Part shown: positions 17,698-26,456 of the stretch, piece by piece | Position numbering within the stretch: the first letter of the stretch is position 1 | Layout of the letters: the number at the start of each line of letters is the position of its first letter | From: an uncultured Flavobacterium sp. | GTDB lineage: Bacteria; Bacteroidota; Bacteroidia; Flavobacteriales; Flavobacteriaceae | Direction of reading: 5' to 3' | Assembly (NCBI RefSeq): GCF_946478785.1 | Contig: NZ_CAMLDD010000003.1 | Location: 186,001 to 250,000 of the forward strand | DNA length: 64,000 nt | The notes under the pieces: model-generated | What the model saw: the letters and a program-made list of their open reading frames with translations, nothing else | Told to the model about the DNA's origin: nothing | The model's database searches: none | Program-made: the position numbers and the translations under genes

Positions 17698-17931
17698 ATG
17701 AATACCAAATTTGAAAGTTTAAAAGCGAGCGTACAGGAAATCATTGATTTGATTGCTGCAGAAAATAACAGAGAAGCAAATAACAAATTGCTTGATGTAA
17801 GTGAAGTATTAGATGAAATGCTGGATTTTGCAGAAGAAGATGAAGAGCTAAGGGAAATAAGCCGATATCAGGTTTTATTGAATCAGCTGCATGTAAAATT
17901 GAATGGCGAAGAGCAGGTTGATGGAGAGTAA
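17698..17931 (+). CDS. Small acidic helical protein of unknown function
   Basis: 77 residues, very acidic in the second half (about 40-60: VLDEMLDFAEEDEELREI). Predicted to be a helical bundle or coiled coil, with no signal peptide. It overlaps the YchJ-type gene by 11 bases, implying co-translation. I do not recognise the family. Confidence 0.65.
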   Translation: MNTKFESLKASVQEIIDLIAAENNREANNKLLDVSEVLDEMLDFAEEDEELREISRYQVLLNQLHVKLNGEEQVDGE

Positions 17932-18295
17932 AAAATGCTTTTGCGACACAGGTTTGCTGTTCACAGATTGCTGCGGATTATATCTTGAAAAGAATCAAAA
18001 AGCACCAACAGCATTAGCTTTGATGCGTTCGAGATATTCAGCTTATGCCACTCATAATGCCGATTATCTTTTGGAAACTACTTATGTTTCTGAAAGACAA
18101 TATTACTCAAAAGCCGAAATTTTAAAATGGGCTACGAGCAATAAATGGCGACAACTGGAAATTTTATTTTACACGGAGAATAAGGTGGAGTTCAACGCCT
18201 ATTTTTTTGATGAAAATCAAAAATCACAGATTCATCATGAATTTTCAACCTTTAAATTCGAAAATGATGTCTGGTTTTATCTGGACGGAATTTGA
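17921..18295 (+). CDS. YchJ/UPF0225-type protein with SEC-C motif
   Basis: The start is the ATG at 17921 (MESKKCFCDTG), giving 124 residues; an upstream ATG at 17903 adds six residues within the previous gene. The zinc-binding SEC-C-like motif CFCDTG...DCCG is at the N-terminus, followed by the YchJ core (LMRSRYSAYATHNADYLLETT, a hallmark string) with an NTF2-like fold. The role is unknown. It lacks the second SEC-C motif that some homologues carry at the C-terminus. Confidence 0.82.
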   Translation: MESKKCFCDTGLLFTDCCGLYLEKNQKAPTALALMRSRYSAYATHNADYLLETTYVSERQYYSKAEILKWATSNKWRQLEILFYTENKVEFNAYFFDENQKSQIHHEFSTFKFENDVWFYLDGI

Positions 18296-18374
18296 ATAAT
18301 TGTCAGTATTATCACTGATTTCTATTCGTTTTTAATGAATACTTTAACTAAAAATTAATAAACGTTTCGTTTTG

Positions 18375-18408
18375 CATAGTTCCAAAATAGATTAATTTTA
18401 GAACTATG
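18375..18408 (+). promoter_or_regulatory. Hairpin covering the VWA gene start codon
   Basis: CATAGTTC (18375-18382) pairs with GAACTATG (18401-18408), extended by AAAAT/ATTTT after one mismatch. The ATG start is inside the right arm. It could block initiation or act as an operator. Confidence 0.45.
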
Positions 18409-19524
18409 AAAAACGAATTTAAAAGAGGTTTTTATTTCAAGACTTACGAAGCGCCGTTTCAGTCTCCGTTTGAAAAACTTTTTGGAATTTTCAAGGAGCT
18501 GATCACCCATACTTCGGGAGATTTTGATGAAGCTATAGACTGGCTTCGTGAGTTGGATAAGGAATATAAACTAACCGACGAGAACTACACAATCGATGAT
18601 TTTATCGAAGATTTAAAAAAGAAAGGCTACATAAAAGACGAAGCAAAGCCTGATGGTACAGCTGGTTTTGGAATTACTGCTAAAACAGAAAGAGCTATTC
18701 GTCAGCAAGCTTTGGATCAGATATTCGGAAATTTAAAACGTGCCGGAAGCGGAAATCACAAAACCAAACATGCCGGAAATGGCGATGAACATACCGGAGA
18801 ATTTAGGGAGTTTAATTTTGGTGATGGATTAGAACGTATTTCACTGACAGAAAGTTTGCGAAATGCTCAAATTAATAACGGCGTAGAAAGTTTCATGCTA
18901 ACCGAAAATGATTTGGTTGTTGAGGAAACGCAATTCAAAGCACAAATGAGTACCGTTTTGATGATTGACATTAGCCACAGCATGATTTTGTATGGTGAAG
19001 ACCGAATCACACCTGCCAAAAAAGTTGCGATGGCTTTGGCCGAACTAATTACAACGCGTTATCCAAAAGACACCTTGGATATTTTGGTTTTCGGAAACGA
19101 TGCCTGGACAATTCCAATTAAGGATTTACCGTATTTGCAGGTTGGTCCTTATCATACCAATACCGTTGCCGGACTTCAATTGGCAATGGATATTTTACGC
19201 AGGAAGCGAAATACCAACAAGCAAATTTTCATGATTACAGATGGTAAGCCAAGCTGTGTGCGAGAGCGCGACGGTTCGTATTACATGAACAGCAATGGTC
19301 TCGACGAATATATTGTAGATAAATGCTACACACAGGCGCAACAGGCGAGAAAATTACACATTCCAATTACGACTTTTATGATTGCAAACGATCCTTATTT
19401 ACAGCGCTTTGTCAATCATTTTACAGAAGCCAATCAGGGAAAAGCATTTTACACCGGATTAAAAGGTCTTGGAGAAATGATTTTCGAAGATTATGAAACG
19501 AATAGAAAGAAAAGAGTTCGATAA
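18406..19524 (+). CDS. VWA-domain protein partnered with an AAA ATPase
   Basis: 372 residues. The N-terminal half is a helical region with no named domain. From about 180 to 350 there is a von Willebrand factor A domain with the MIDAS motif DISHS and a downstream TDGKPS. The metal-dependent domain likely binds a partner protein. The next gene is a MoxR/ChlI-type AAA ATPase, the usual partner. Together they resemble Mg-chelatase D/I-like pairs that assemble or remodel client complexes. Cytoplasmic; the client is unknown. Confidence 0.85.
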   Translation: MKNEFKRGFYFKTYEAPFQSPFEKLFGIFKELITHTSGDFDEAIDWLRELDKEYKLTDENYTIDDFIEDLKKKGYIKDEAKPDGTAGFGITAKTERAIRQQALDQIFGNLKRAGSGNHKTKHAGNGDEHTGEFREFNFGDGLERISLTESLRNAQINNGVESFMLTENDLVVEETQFKAQMSTVLMIDISHSMILYGEDRITPAKKVAMALAELITTRYPKDTLDILVFGNDAWTIPIKDLPYLQVGPYHTNTVAGLQLAMDILRRKRNTNKQIFMITDGKPSCVRERDGSYYMNSNGLDEYIVDKCYTQAQQARKLHIPITTFMIANDPYLQRFVNHFTEANQGKAFYTGLKGLGEMIFEDYETNRKKRVR

Positions 19525-19532
19525 TTCCGTAG

Positions 19533-19552
19533 AGACGCACAGCAGTGCGTCT
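19533..19552. repeat. Short GACGCAC palindrome
   Basis: AGACGCAC-AGCA-GTGCGTCT, preceded by GTAG. It sits in the 66-base gap of the VWA/AAA pair. Similar GTAGAGACGC palindromes are dispersed in many genomes (general knowledge). No T-run, so a weak terminator at best. Confidence 0.5.
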
Positions 19553-19590
19553 AACACATTTAAATAAACAACAAACAGATATTTCAAAAA

Positions 19591-21054
19591 ATGGAAATAA
19601 ATAATATAAATACATTAGGTCAACTAAAGGCTTCAGGATATAAAAGCACGAATATCAAAGATGAATTGCGAAATATTCTCCGTGAGAAAATAAAATCAGG
19701 ACAGCCCGTTTTTGAAGGTGTTCATGGCTTTGAAAACACAGTAATTCCTGAATTAGAGCGTGCTATTTTATCTCGTCATAATATTAATTTATTGGGACTT
19801 CGGGGTCAGGCTAAAACCAGACTTGCCCGTAAAATGATCGAATTGCTAGATGAATATATTCCGTTTGTGACTGGTTCTGAAATTAATGACGATCCGTTAA
19901 ATCCAATCTCACGTTTTGCAAAAGATTTAATTGCTGAAAAGAAAGATGAAGCCCCAATATCATGGCTGCACAGAAGCGAGCGTTTCTTTGAAAAATTAGC
20001 AACGCCGGATGTTACCGTAGCCGATTTAATTGGTGATGTTGACCCGATAAAAGCTGCGAATCTGAAATTATCGTATGCAGATGATCGCGTGATACATTTC
20101 GGAATGATTCCGAGAGCGAATCGCTGTATTTTTGTTATCAACGAATTACCCGATTTACAAGCTCGAATTCAGGTGGCACTTTTCAATATTCTACAGGAAG
20201 GCGATATTCAGATTAGAGGTTTTAAATTAAGAATGCCTTTGGATATGCAATTTATATTTACGGCAAACCCGGAAGATTATACCAATAGAGGAAGTATTGT
20301 AACGCCTTTAAAAGACAGAATTGGTTCTCAAATCCTGACACATTATCCGGAAAGCGTTGCCATTGCAAGAACAATTACGGAGCAGGAAGCAAAATTAGAT
20401 GAAACACAAAGTGATATTGTTTATGTGCCAGGTCTGGCAAAAGATATTCTGGAACAAATAAGTTTTGAAGCACGTGAAAGTGAATATATCGATAACAAAA
20501 GTGGTGTAAGTGCAAGAATGAGTATTACAGCTTTTGAGAATTTAATAAGCACTGCAGAACGTCGCGCCTTAAAAGCCGGAACAGATAAAACTGTTTTGCG
20601 TTTATCAGATTTCATCGGAATCATTCCAGCTATAACCGGAAAAGTAGAGTTGGTATATGAAGGAGAACAGGAGGGAGCTGCTGCTGTAGCTCAGAATTTG
20701 ATTGGTTCGGCAATTAGAACTTTATTTTCTGATTACTTTCCAAAAATTGAAAAACTGGAAAAACCAGGCGAAAAAACACCTTATTCAGATTTAATTGAAT
20801 GGTTTTTTGCAGAAAGCGGCTTCGAATTATTAGACGAAGCTTCTGATGCTGAATATCAAACTATTTTAGATGAGGTTACTCCTTTGGATACTTTGGTAAA
20901 AAAATACCAGCCGCAATTAGATAAAAAAGATCAGTATTTCATGAAAGAATTTATTTTATGGGCTTTGGTAGAATATAAAAAGTTAAGTAAGGATCGTTTC
21001 GCCCAAGGACATCAGTTTAAAGATATGTACGGAAGTTATATAAGTAAATTGTAG
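19591..21054 (+). CDS. AAA+ ATPase, Mg-chelatase ChlI / MoxR type
   Basis: 487 residues. The P-loop is GLRGQAKTRLA (about 70-80), a degenerate Walker A lacking the usual GxGKT. The Walker B-type segment is CIFVINELPDL, followed by the sensor string FIFTANPEDYTNRG, typical of ChlI/MoxR. A helical lid (about 290-345) and a C-terminal extension follow. It works with the VWA protein just upstream as a chaperone-like remodeling pair. The departure from Walker A consensus is a family trait but worth noting. Confidence 0.85.
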   Translation: MEINNINTLGQLKASGYKSTNIKDELRNILREKIKSGQPVFEGVHGFENTVIPELERAILSRHNINLLGLRGQAKTRLARKMIELLDEYIPFVTGSEINDDPLNPISRFAKDLIAEKKDEAPISWLHRSERFFEKLATPDVTVADLIGDVDPIKAANLKLSYADDRVIHFGMIPRANRCIFVINELPDLQARIQVALFNILQEGDIQIRGFKLRMPLDMQFIFTANPEDYTNRGSIVTPLKDRIGSQILTHYPESVAIARTITEQEAKLDETQSDIVYVPGLAKDILEQISFEARESEYIDNKSGVSARMSITAFENLISTAERRALKAGTDKTVLRLSDFIGIIPAITGKVELVYEGEQEGAAAVAQNLIGSAIRTLFSDYFPKIEKLEKPGEKTPYSDLIEWFFAESGFELLDEASDAEYQTILDEVTPLDTLVKKYQPQLDKKDQYFMKEFILWALVEYKKLSKDRFAQGHQFKDMYGSYISKL

Positions 21055-21086
21055 TTTTATAAGCAACCAAATTAAAAGAGAATAGT

Positions 21087-21488
21087 ATGAATATTACATT
21101 AGAACAAGCTGAAAAAGCAATTGCTGCAGCAAAAAATAAGGCTGTAGAAATTGACACAAAAATGGACATTTGTGTGGTAGACGCAGGAGCCAATCTGGTT
21201 GCATTTGCCAGAATGGATGGTGCCTGGCTAGGTTCGATAGATATATCTCAGAAGAAAGCAAAAACGGCTGCCTGGTTTACTATGGATACGGCTGCTTTGG
21301 TTGATGCTGTACAACCTGGAGCGCCACTTTATAATATCGAACATTCTAATGGAGGATTGATCACTTTTCCGGGAGGTGTTTTGATTAAAAATTCAAGTGG
21401 GGAAATTATTGGCGCTATTGGAGTTAGTGGAAGCAGTGTTGAAAACGACCATACTGTAGCTGTAGCCGGTGCTGAAGTTCTAAAGTAA
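21087..21488 (+). CDS. GlcG/HbpS-family (DUF336) protein
   Basis: 133 residues matching the small heme- or corrinoid-associated GlcG/HbpS fold. Seen: [54 protein letters not shown], then HTVAVAGAE at the end. No signal peptide, so cytoplasmic. It lies 32 bases after the AAA gene and is likely co-transcribed. Ligand and role unknown here. Confidence 0.88.
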   Translation: MNITLEQAEKAIAAAKNKAVEIDTKMDICVVDAGANLVAFARMDGAWLGSIDISQKKAKTAAWFTMDTAALVDAVQPGAPLYNIEHSNGGLITFPGGVLIKNSSGEIIGAIGVSGSSVENDHTVAVAGAEVLK

Positions 21489-21503
21489 TTTATAAAAGAG
21501 ATA

Positions 21504-21535
21504 AAACCCGACAAGTCTTTAAACCTGTCGGGTTT
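21504..21535 (+). terminator. Terminator after the GlcG-like gene
   Basis: Arms AAACCCGACA and TGTCGGGTTT with a 12-base loop. Confidence 0.78.
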
Positions 21536-21586
21536 ATTATTTTTCAATAAAGCTTCTGTTTAACTACTATTTTCTAATTCAATTCT

Positions 21587-21594
21587 TATTTTTG
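21587..21594 (+). promoter_or_regulatory. Candidate -7 promoter element for the two-component operon
   Basis: TATTTTTG, 19 bases before the response regulator ATG at 21614. No obvious -33 TTG. Confidence 0.4.
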
Positions 21595-21613
21595 TTAATA
21601 ATACATTTACTCA

Positions 21614-22288
21614 ATGAAATTACTCATAGTCGAAGACGAACCAAATCTACTTTCCATTTTACGAAAAGGATTCGCTGAAAACAACAATGATGTCAGCGTG
21701 GCCCTTGATGGCAAAACGGCCTTGGAAATGCTTCAGAATTATACTTTTGATGTAGTAGTTTTAGATGTAATGCTGCCTGATATTAACGGAATTGAGATTT
21801 GCAGAAGATTGCGTACTGCCAAAAATTTTGTTCCTATTCTACTTTTGACTGCACTCGGAACTTCAGAAAATATTGTAACCGGACTTAATGCCGGTGCAGA
21901 TGATTATTTGGTAAAGCCTTTTAAATTCGGAGAACTTGATGCAAGGGTAAATGCCTTAAATCGCAGAGCCAATCAGGAAACTGAAAAAACAGACACTATA
22001 ATAATTGGCGATTTAGAGATAAATAGTCAGGCAAAAACGGTTAAACGCGATGGAGAATCTATTGTTTTAACGGCCAAGGAATTTAAATTACTATATTATT
22101 TAGCTAAAAATACAGGCAGAATTGTTTCCCGAGATCAGATTTTAGATAATGTCTGGGACATTAATTTTGATATGAATACCAATGTTGTGGATGTTTATAT
22201 CAATTATTTAAGAAAAAAAATAGACAAACCTTTTACAACCAAACTAATTCATACCATGAAAGGTTTAGGTTATATTATACAGCCATAA
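21614..22288 (+). CDS. OmpR-family response regulator
   Basis: 224 residues. The receiver domain (1-118) has acidic pocket E7-D8, phospho-acceptor D51, switch T79 and K101. The winged-helix DNA-binding domain is at about 130-222. It acts as a transcription factor when phosphorylated by the kinase encoded one base downstream. The pair has no obvious target gene next to it; the Usp-like gene follows. Confidence 0.95.
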   Translation: MKLLIVEDEPNLLSILRKGFAENNNDVSVALDGKTALEMLQNYTFDVVVLDVMLPDINGIEICRRLRTAKNFVPILLLTALGTSENIVTGLNAGADDYLVKPFKFGELDARVNALNRRANQETEKTDTIIIGDLEINSQAKTVKRDGESIVLTAKEFKLLYYLAKNTGRIVSRDQILDNVWDINFDMNTNVVDVYINYLRKKIDKPFTTKLIHTMKGLGYIIQP

Positions 22289-22289
22289 A

Positions 22290-23693
22290 ATGGATATAAG
22301 AAAAAAAATTACTTTTACTTATGTTGCCCTTTCTACCTTTAGTACACTGCTATTGTGTATTATCGTTTTTGTATTGTTTCGGGAGAATAACAGATACCAT
22401 TTCCTGAAAAGATTAGAGGACAGGGCAAAAATTGTGGCTTCAATTCATTTTCAGAATGATCCTGAAAAAAGCAGGTATTATAGTGAACTTAAAAAAAATG
22501 GACTGGAAGAACTTATTGAGGAAGAAGAATATGTTCTTAAAATAAACAGCGCCAATAGTTTTGATTACAATACAAATCTAAATTTGCCCAATGAGTTTTA
22601 TTCCAATATTTTAAATACTGGGAAAGACTATTTTGAGATTAACAGCAAATATTATTTAGGTCAGGTTTTTACAGAAAATAACCAAAGGTATATTGTAATT
22701 GTTGGTGCCAGAGATAAACGCGGAAAAACAACTACCGTTTATATTGCAAAAATATTGATTTTTGGAGGTATCGGATTCATACTTTTGGCATTCTTTTTAG
22801 GAAGATTATTGGCTAAAGGAGTTATTAATCCTGTGGCGAGAATTACCAGAGAAGTGAATCGAATTAGTGCCTCAAATCTTCATAACAGATTACCCGAAGT
22901 TAAAAACTCAGATGAAATTTCAGATCTTACACATACTTTTAATGATATGTTAGACCGCCTGGAAACTTCGTTTGAAATTCAGGCGAACTTCATTAATAAT
23001 GCTTCACATGAATTAAAAACGCCAATTACAACAATTATTGCCGAGTCTGAAATTATGCTTTTTAAAGAAAGAGCTGTTCCGGAGTATATACAGTCGTTAG
23101 AAAACATTTACAGTCAGGCTTCAAGATTAGGAAATTTAACAGAGAGTTTATTAAAACTGACTCAAACGGGTTATGACGGCAAAAAACAAGTACAGGATAT
23201 TGCCAGAATCGATGAGCTATTGATGGATGTAAAATCAGATATGGATAAAATTTATCCGGATAACCGCGTGAGCATCAAACTTAATTTTGCTCCCAAAGAT
23301 TCAGATCTGTTATTGATTCCGTGTAATAAGCCATTATTAGAATTAGCCATCAATAATATTATTACAAATGGCGTAAAATATTCTGATAATAATGAGGTTT
23401 TTGTGACGCTTTCTGCTAATAATGAATGGATTAAGATTGCAATTAACGATATCGGAATTGGTATTCCGCCAGAAGATATTCCGCATCTGTATGAACCTTT
23501 CTTCAGAGGAAAAATTGCAGCTAAATATATAGGTTATGGTTTAGGTCTTCCTTTAGCTTCAAAGATCATCAGAATGCATGATGGCGAAATACAAGTGCAG
23601 TCTGAACAAAATAAAGGAACGATTGTAACCATTGTTTTTAAGAAAGAAAATTCCAAAAAATCCAATATTAGAAATTCTAATGTTGAATCTTAG
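22290..23693 (+). CDS. Membrane sensor histidine kinase (HAMP, HisKA, HATPase)
   Basis: 467 residues. TM1 (about 8-29), a periplasmic domain of about 120 residues, TM2 (about 153-174), HAMP (about 176-228), and HisKA with phospho-accepting H240 in NASHELKTP. The HATPase domain has the N-box NNIITNGVKYSD, the G1 box NDIGIGIP and the G2 box GLGLPLA. Starts one base after the regulator stop, so the two form a strict pair. The CusS-like layout is common for envelope or metal stress; the signal is unknown. Confidence 0.94.
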   Translation: MDIRKKITFTYVALSTFSTLLLCIIVFVLFRENNRYHFLKRLEDRAKIVASIHFQNDPEKSRYYSELKKNGLEELIEEEEYVLKINSANSFDYNTNLNLPNEFYSNILNTGKDYFEINSKYYLGQVFTENNQRYIVIVGARDKRGKTTTVYIAKILIFGGIGFILLAFFLGRLLAKGVINPVARITREVNRISASNLHNRLPEVKNSDEISDLTHTFNDMLDRLETSFEIQANFINNASHELKTPITTIIAESEIMLFKERAVPEYIQSLENIYSQASRLGNLTESLLKLTQTGYDGKKQVQDIARIDELLMDVKSDMDKIYPDNRVSIKLNFAPKDSDLLLIPCNKPLLELAINNIITNGVKYSDNNEVFVTLSANNEWIKIAINDIGIGIPPEDIPHLYEPFFRGKIAAKYIGYGLGLPLASKIIRMHDGEIQVQSEQNKGTIVTIVFKKENSKKSNIRNSNVES

Positions 23694-23770
23694 AAAATTC
23701 TAATTTTAGATTAAGCCCCGTCTAATTCACGTAATCTTATTTTGTATGTATAAACTAAACAATTATACAT

Positions 23771-24490
23771 ATGAAAAATTTCCTTATACCCACTACTTTA
23801 GAAATTGACACTATCAGCGCTGTAAAATCAGCAATTAATCAAGCGAAAAACACAAATTGTGAGATTATCTTAATGATGGTTTCTGATACTCCTGATGCTT
23901 TTTCTTCTTCACAATTTTTACGCGAAATGAGAACTGCGCTTACAACAAGCCAGGAAGAAGTTCTTGAAACATGCCGATATATTATAGAACACACTGCCAA
24001 TTGCAAATTGAAAATCCACAACCAATACGGACTTTCAGCTTCTGTTTTTAAAGGCATTATTGATGCTTTTGATGTAAAATTAGTTATCCTGACGCATTCT
24101 TACAAAGAAGAAAGCAAACGCATTCACCAATATTTAGTAAAACTGGCAGGAAACCAAAAATGCCCAATTTTACATTTAGGTACCGAATTAAGTAAAGGCG
24201 ATTTTAATAAAGCGCTTTATATAGAAAATGCCAGTGCCAACATGCATGTTAAGGATGTTCAGCAATTTTTAAGCGCTAATTTCTCGTTTGAAATTGTAAG
24301 TCAAACGGCCAATTTTGATAATGATTACGAACAATTTGCTCCTTATCTGTCTGAAGCTATTTCAAAATATGATATTGATTTATTGGTGGAAACCCGTAAA
24401 AGCGAAAAAATAAAATTCAAAAAGACTAAAAAAGAAAAAGGCAATAATAGAATGGGACTTCCGGTTTTATCGCTTTACGAAACCGCTTAA
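23771..24490 (+). CDS. Universal-stress-protein-like protein
   Basis: 239 residues without signal peptide. The first half has a Rossmann-like pattern: FLIPTTLEIDTISAVKSAINQA, then CEIILMMVSD, then VKLVILTHSY, similar to UspA folds. There is no clear nucleotide-binding GxxGxxxx(S/T), so ATP binding is doubtful. The C-terminus is basic (KSEKIKFKKTKKEKG). It sits 78 bases after the kinase and 39 before bestrophin, so it may belong to the same regulon. Confidence 0.6.
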   Translation: MKNFLIPTTLEIDTISAVKSAINQAKNTNCEIILMMVSDTPDAFSSSQFLREMRTALTTSQEEVLETCRYIIEHTANCKLKIHNQYGLSASVFKGIIDAFDVKLVILTHSYKEESKRIHQYLVKLAGNQKCPILHLGTELSKGDFNKALYIENASANMHVKDVQQFLSANFSFEIVSQTANFDNDYEQFAPYLSEAISKYDIDLLVETRKSEKIKFKKTKKEKGNNRMGLPVLSLYETA

Positions 24491-24529
24491 ACCGGCATTG
24501 AAGTCAAAGTTTAATTTAAAACCGAAAAT

Positions 24530-25477
24530 ATGTTATTAAAGAAAAGAATTCCAATGAGGTACGTTCTCGGGAAAATTAAAGTTGAAATTGCCCTTGTAGC
24601 GGCCTACACCATAGTATTTGAAATTTTTCATTATTATTTCCTCAATCTTCCGGTTGATATTCCGATTGCTATTCCGACCATGATCGGAACAATTATATCG
24701 TTATTATTGGCTTTTAAATCCAATCAGGCTTACGACAGATGGTGGGAGGCCAGAATTGTCTGGGGAGCGATTGTAAATGATTCCAGAACATTAATTCGCC
24801 AGGTACTGACATTTTATAAAGATCCTGATTTTTCTGTTGAAGCAAACGAATTCAAAGAAAATTTTGCCAAAAGACAAATAGCATGGTGCTATAGCTTAGG
24901 TCAGGCTCTTAGAAATAAAGATGCCATAAAACCACTAAAGGGATTTTTGAATGAAGAAGAGATAAAGTATATAAAAAATCATCAAAATATACCAAATGCA
25001 ATCTTAATGCTGCATGCACGCGACCTTAGAAATGCAAAAAATGATAAGCGCATCAATATGTACCAGCAGGTAGAAATTGATAATACCTTGTCAAGATTAT
25101 GTGATGAAATGGGGAAATGCGAACGAATTAAAAACACTATTTTTCCAACAACATACAGTATGTATATTCGATTAACACTGTGTTTGTTTATTTTGTTATT
25201 GCCTTTTGGATTAACAAGCGTGTTGAGCTGGTTTGCTATTCCGTTAATTACGGCGATTGCTGGTGCTTTCTTTTTAATCGAAAAAATGGCAATTCACTTG
25301 CAGGATCCGTTCGAAAACAGACCAACTGATACTCCTGTTACGACTATTGCAGAGACAATTGAAAAAAATATTAAGCAAATGCTTAATGAGTATCAAAGTG
25401 AATTTGATATCATTAAAGAATTTGATCTAAAAGATGAACCAAAAAAAGTGGACAGCAACGCTTATTTTGTTTTGTAA
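24530..25477 (+). CDS. Bestrophin-family (YneE/UPF0187) anion channel
   Basis: 315 residues. The hallmark is LLLAFKSNQAYDRWWEARIVWGAIVNDSR (about 64-92; shown in part) following TM2, plus two hydrophobic hairpins near 22-45 and 220-260. Bacterial bestrophins form pentameric channels in the inner membrane, passing anions or cations. Length fits. Followed directly by a strong terminator. Confidence 0.9.
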   Translation: MLLKKRIPMRYVLGKIKVEIALVAAYTIVFEIFHYYFLNLPVDIPIAIPTMIGTIISLLLAFKSNQAYDRWWEARIVWGAIVNDSRTLIRQVLTFYKDPDFSVEANEFKENFAKRQIAWCYSLGQALRNKDAIKPLKGFLNEEEIKYIKNHQNIPNAILMLHARDLRNAKNDKRINMYQQVEIDNTLSRLCDEMGKCERIKNTIFPTTYSMYIRLTLCLFILLLPFGLTSVLSWFAIPLITAIAGAFFLIEKMAIHLQDPFENRPTDTPVTTIAETIEKNIKQMLNEYQSEFDIIKEFDLKDEPKKVDSNAYFVL

Positions 25478-25504
25478 TTAATCTTGGTCTTTAATTAATT
25501 GTTG

Positions 25505-25532
25505 CCGGACAGTAAGTAGTTCTACTGTCCGG
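25505..25532 (+). terminator. Terminator after bestrophin
   Basis: Perfect 10-bp stem CCGGACAGTA / TACTGTCCGG with an eight-base loop, then TTTTTT. Confidence 0.9.
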
Positions 25533-25752
25533 TTTTTTATGGTTAAAATGTAGTTTTTTAATACTAAGAGGAGAGGCATAAATTAAAGTCTAAATAAAAG
25601 CTGGTTGAAAAATCCAGATTTTCACACATAGGTATGTGTTAACGGTAATTTTCGAGAACATCTGATTTAATTAGAACTATTGATTTTATGAAGATATCAA
25701 GACATGAAAACAATCATCTTGATAGAGAATCTACTAAAAATTGACTATTATA

Positions 25753-25782
25753 TTGATTAATATAGAGAAAGTTATATATTTG
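25753..25782 (+). promoter_or_regulatory. Strong promoter directly in front of a 48-codon ORF
   Basis: TTG (25753-25755), exactly 19 bases, then TATATTTG (25775-25782): the best consensus promoter in the window. The next ATG is four bases away, so the mRNA may be leaderless. Confidence 0.7.
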
Positions 25783-25786
25783 TGGT

Positions 25787-25933
25787 ATGAAAAAAATCAT
25801 CACAAAAGAAGCAGTAATGAAATCTATAACCAAAATGGTTGCAGATAAAGCTACTGTTCGTTCTTTTTTGAAAGGAAACACTTCTATTGAAACAGTAACT
25901 CAAAAAGGTATTAAGTTTGCCAAACCTTTATAA
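25787..25933 (+). CDS. Small basic protein (48 residues), first ORF of an overlapping cassette
   Basis: Starts at the ATG just behind a consensus promoter and ends at TAA 25931-25933. The product is basic (MKKIITKEAVMKS...LKGNTSIETVTQKGIKFAKPL in outline). Its last 17 bases overlap the next ORF, which lies in the +1 frame. It may be an N-terminal module, a leader or an antitoxin-like partner. No named family recognised. Confidence 0.55.
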   Translation: MKKIITKEAVMKSITKMVADKATVRSFLKGNTSIETVTQKGIKFAKPL

Positions 25934-26411
25934 CTACACTTTTAACGAAGTTACAGGTACTTATAATTTTACTACTAAAAATAACATCGAATATAAAGTT
26001 GTATTTATAATTGATGAAACTCTTGATTCTGTATCTGAAGATACTATTGAAAATGTATATCAAGTAATTATTGAAAAAGTTAGTGACACTATTGAATCTT
26101 TTGATAGTTTAGTTGCGCGAACAATTGATGACATAATAAAATCTTTCTTTAAAAATGCTCAAAATTCTTTAATCTACATCTGTTCAGAAGACGAAGAAAA
26201 GGCAGAAATTAGATTTAATGTATTCGATAGATGGTATTTAAATAGTACTTTCAATGAATTTGTAACGAAAATTGATAATGTTATTAATTGTGATGCCAAT
26301 GGAGAAACATACTTACTTTATACTTCTTTATTGTATCATAACGACAACCCAAATATTGAATACGTTCTCAGCGCATATAATAGCATTGAAGAAGTTTTAA
26401 ATTCAAAATAA
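25917..26411 (+). CDS. Acidic protein of unknown function with TTG start (possible DUF6169-type)
   Basis: 164 codons and not one internal Met. The frame is closed by TAA at 25896-25898, so the only usable start is TTG at 25917, inside the 48-codon ORF. It begins PNLYNYTFNEVTGTYNF, then NIEYKVVFIID, and is acidic throughout. It may be made by coupled TTG initiation, or by a +1 frameshift that fuses it to the upstream ORF (about 200 residues). The N-terminal pattern recalls a Bacteroidota family I would call DUF6169, with low certainty. Function unknown. Confidence 0.6.
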   Translation: MPNLYNYTFNEVTGTYNFTTKNNIEYKVVFIIDETLDSVSEDTIENVYQVIIEKVSDTIESFDSLVARTIDDIIKSFFKNAQNSLIYICSEDEEKAEIRFNVFDRWYLNSTFNEFVTKIDNVINCDANGETYLLYTSLLYHNDNPNIEYVLSAYNSIEEVLNSK

Positions 26412-26456
26412 AAACCGGCTAGTATCTATAAAAAGCTGGGTATGTGTTTAAATTTT

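Larger units (their letters stand above)
25478..25786. other. Intergenic region between bestrophin and the small-ORF cassette
   Basis: 309 bases. The left part holds the bestrophin terminator (25505-25532) and the right end holds a well-spaced promoter (25753-25782). Between these lies A/T-rich sequence with no ORF or structure I can defend. Confidence 0.5.
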
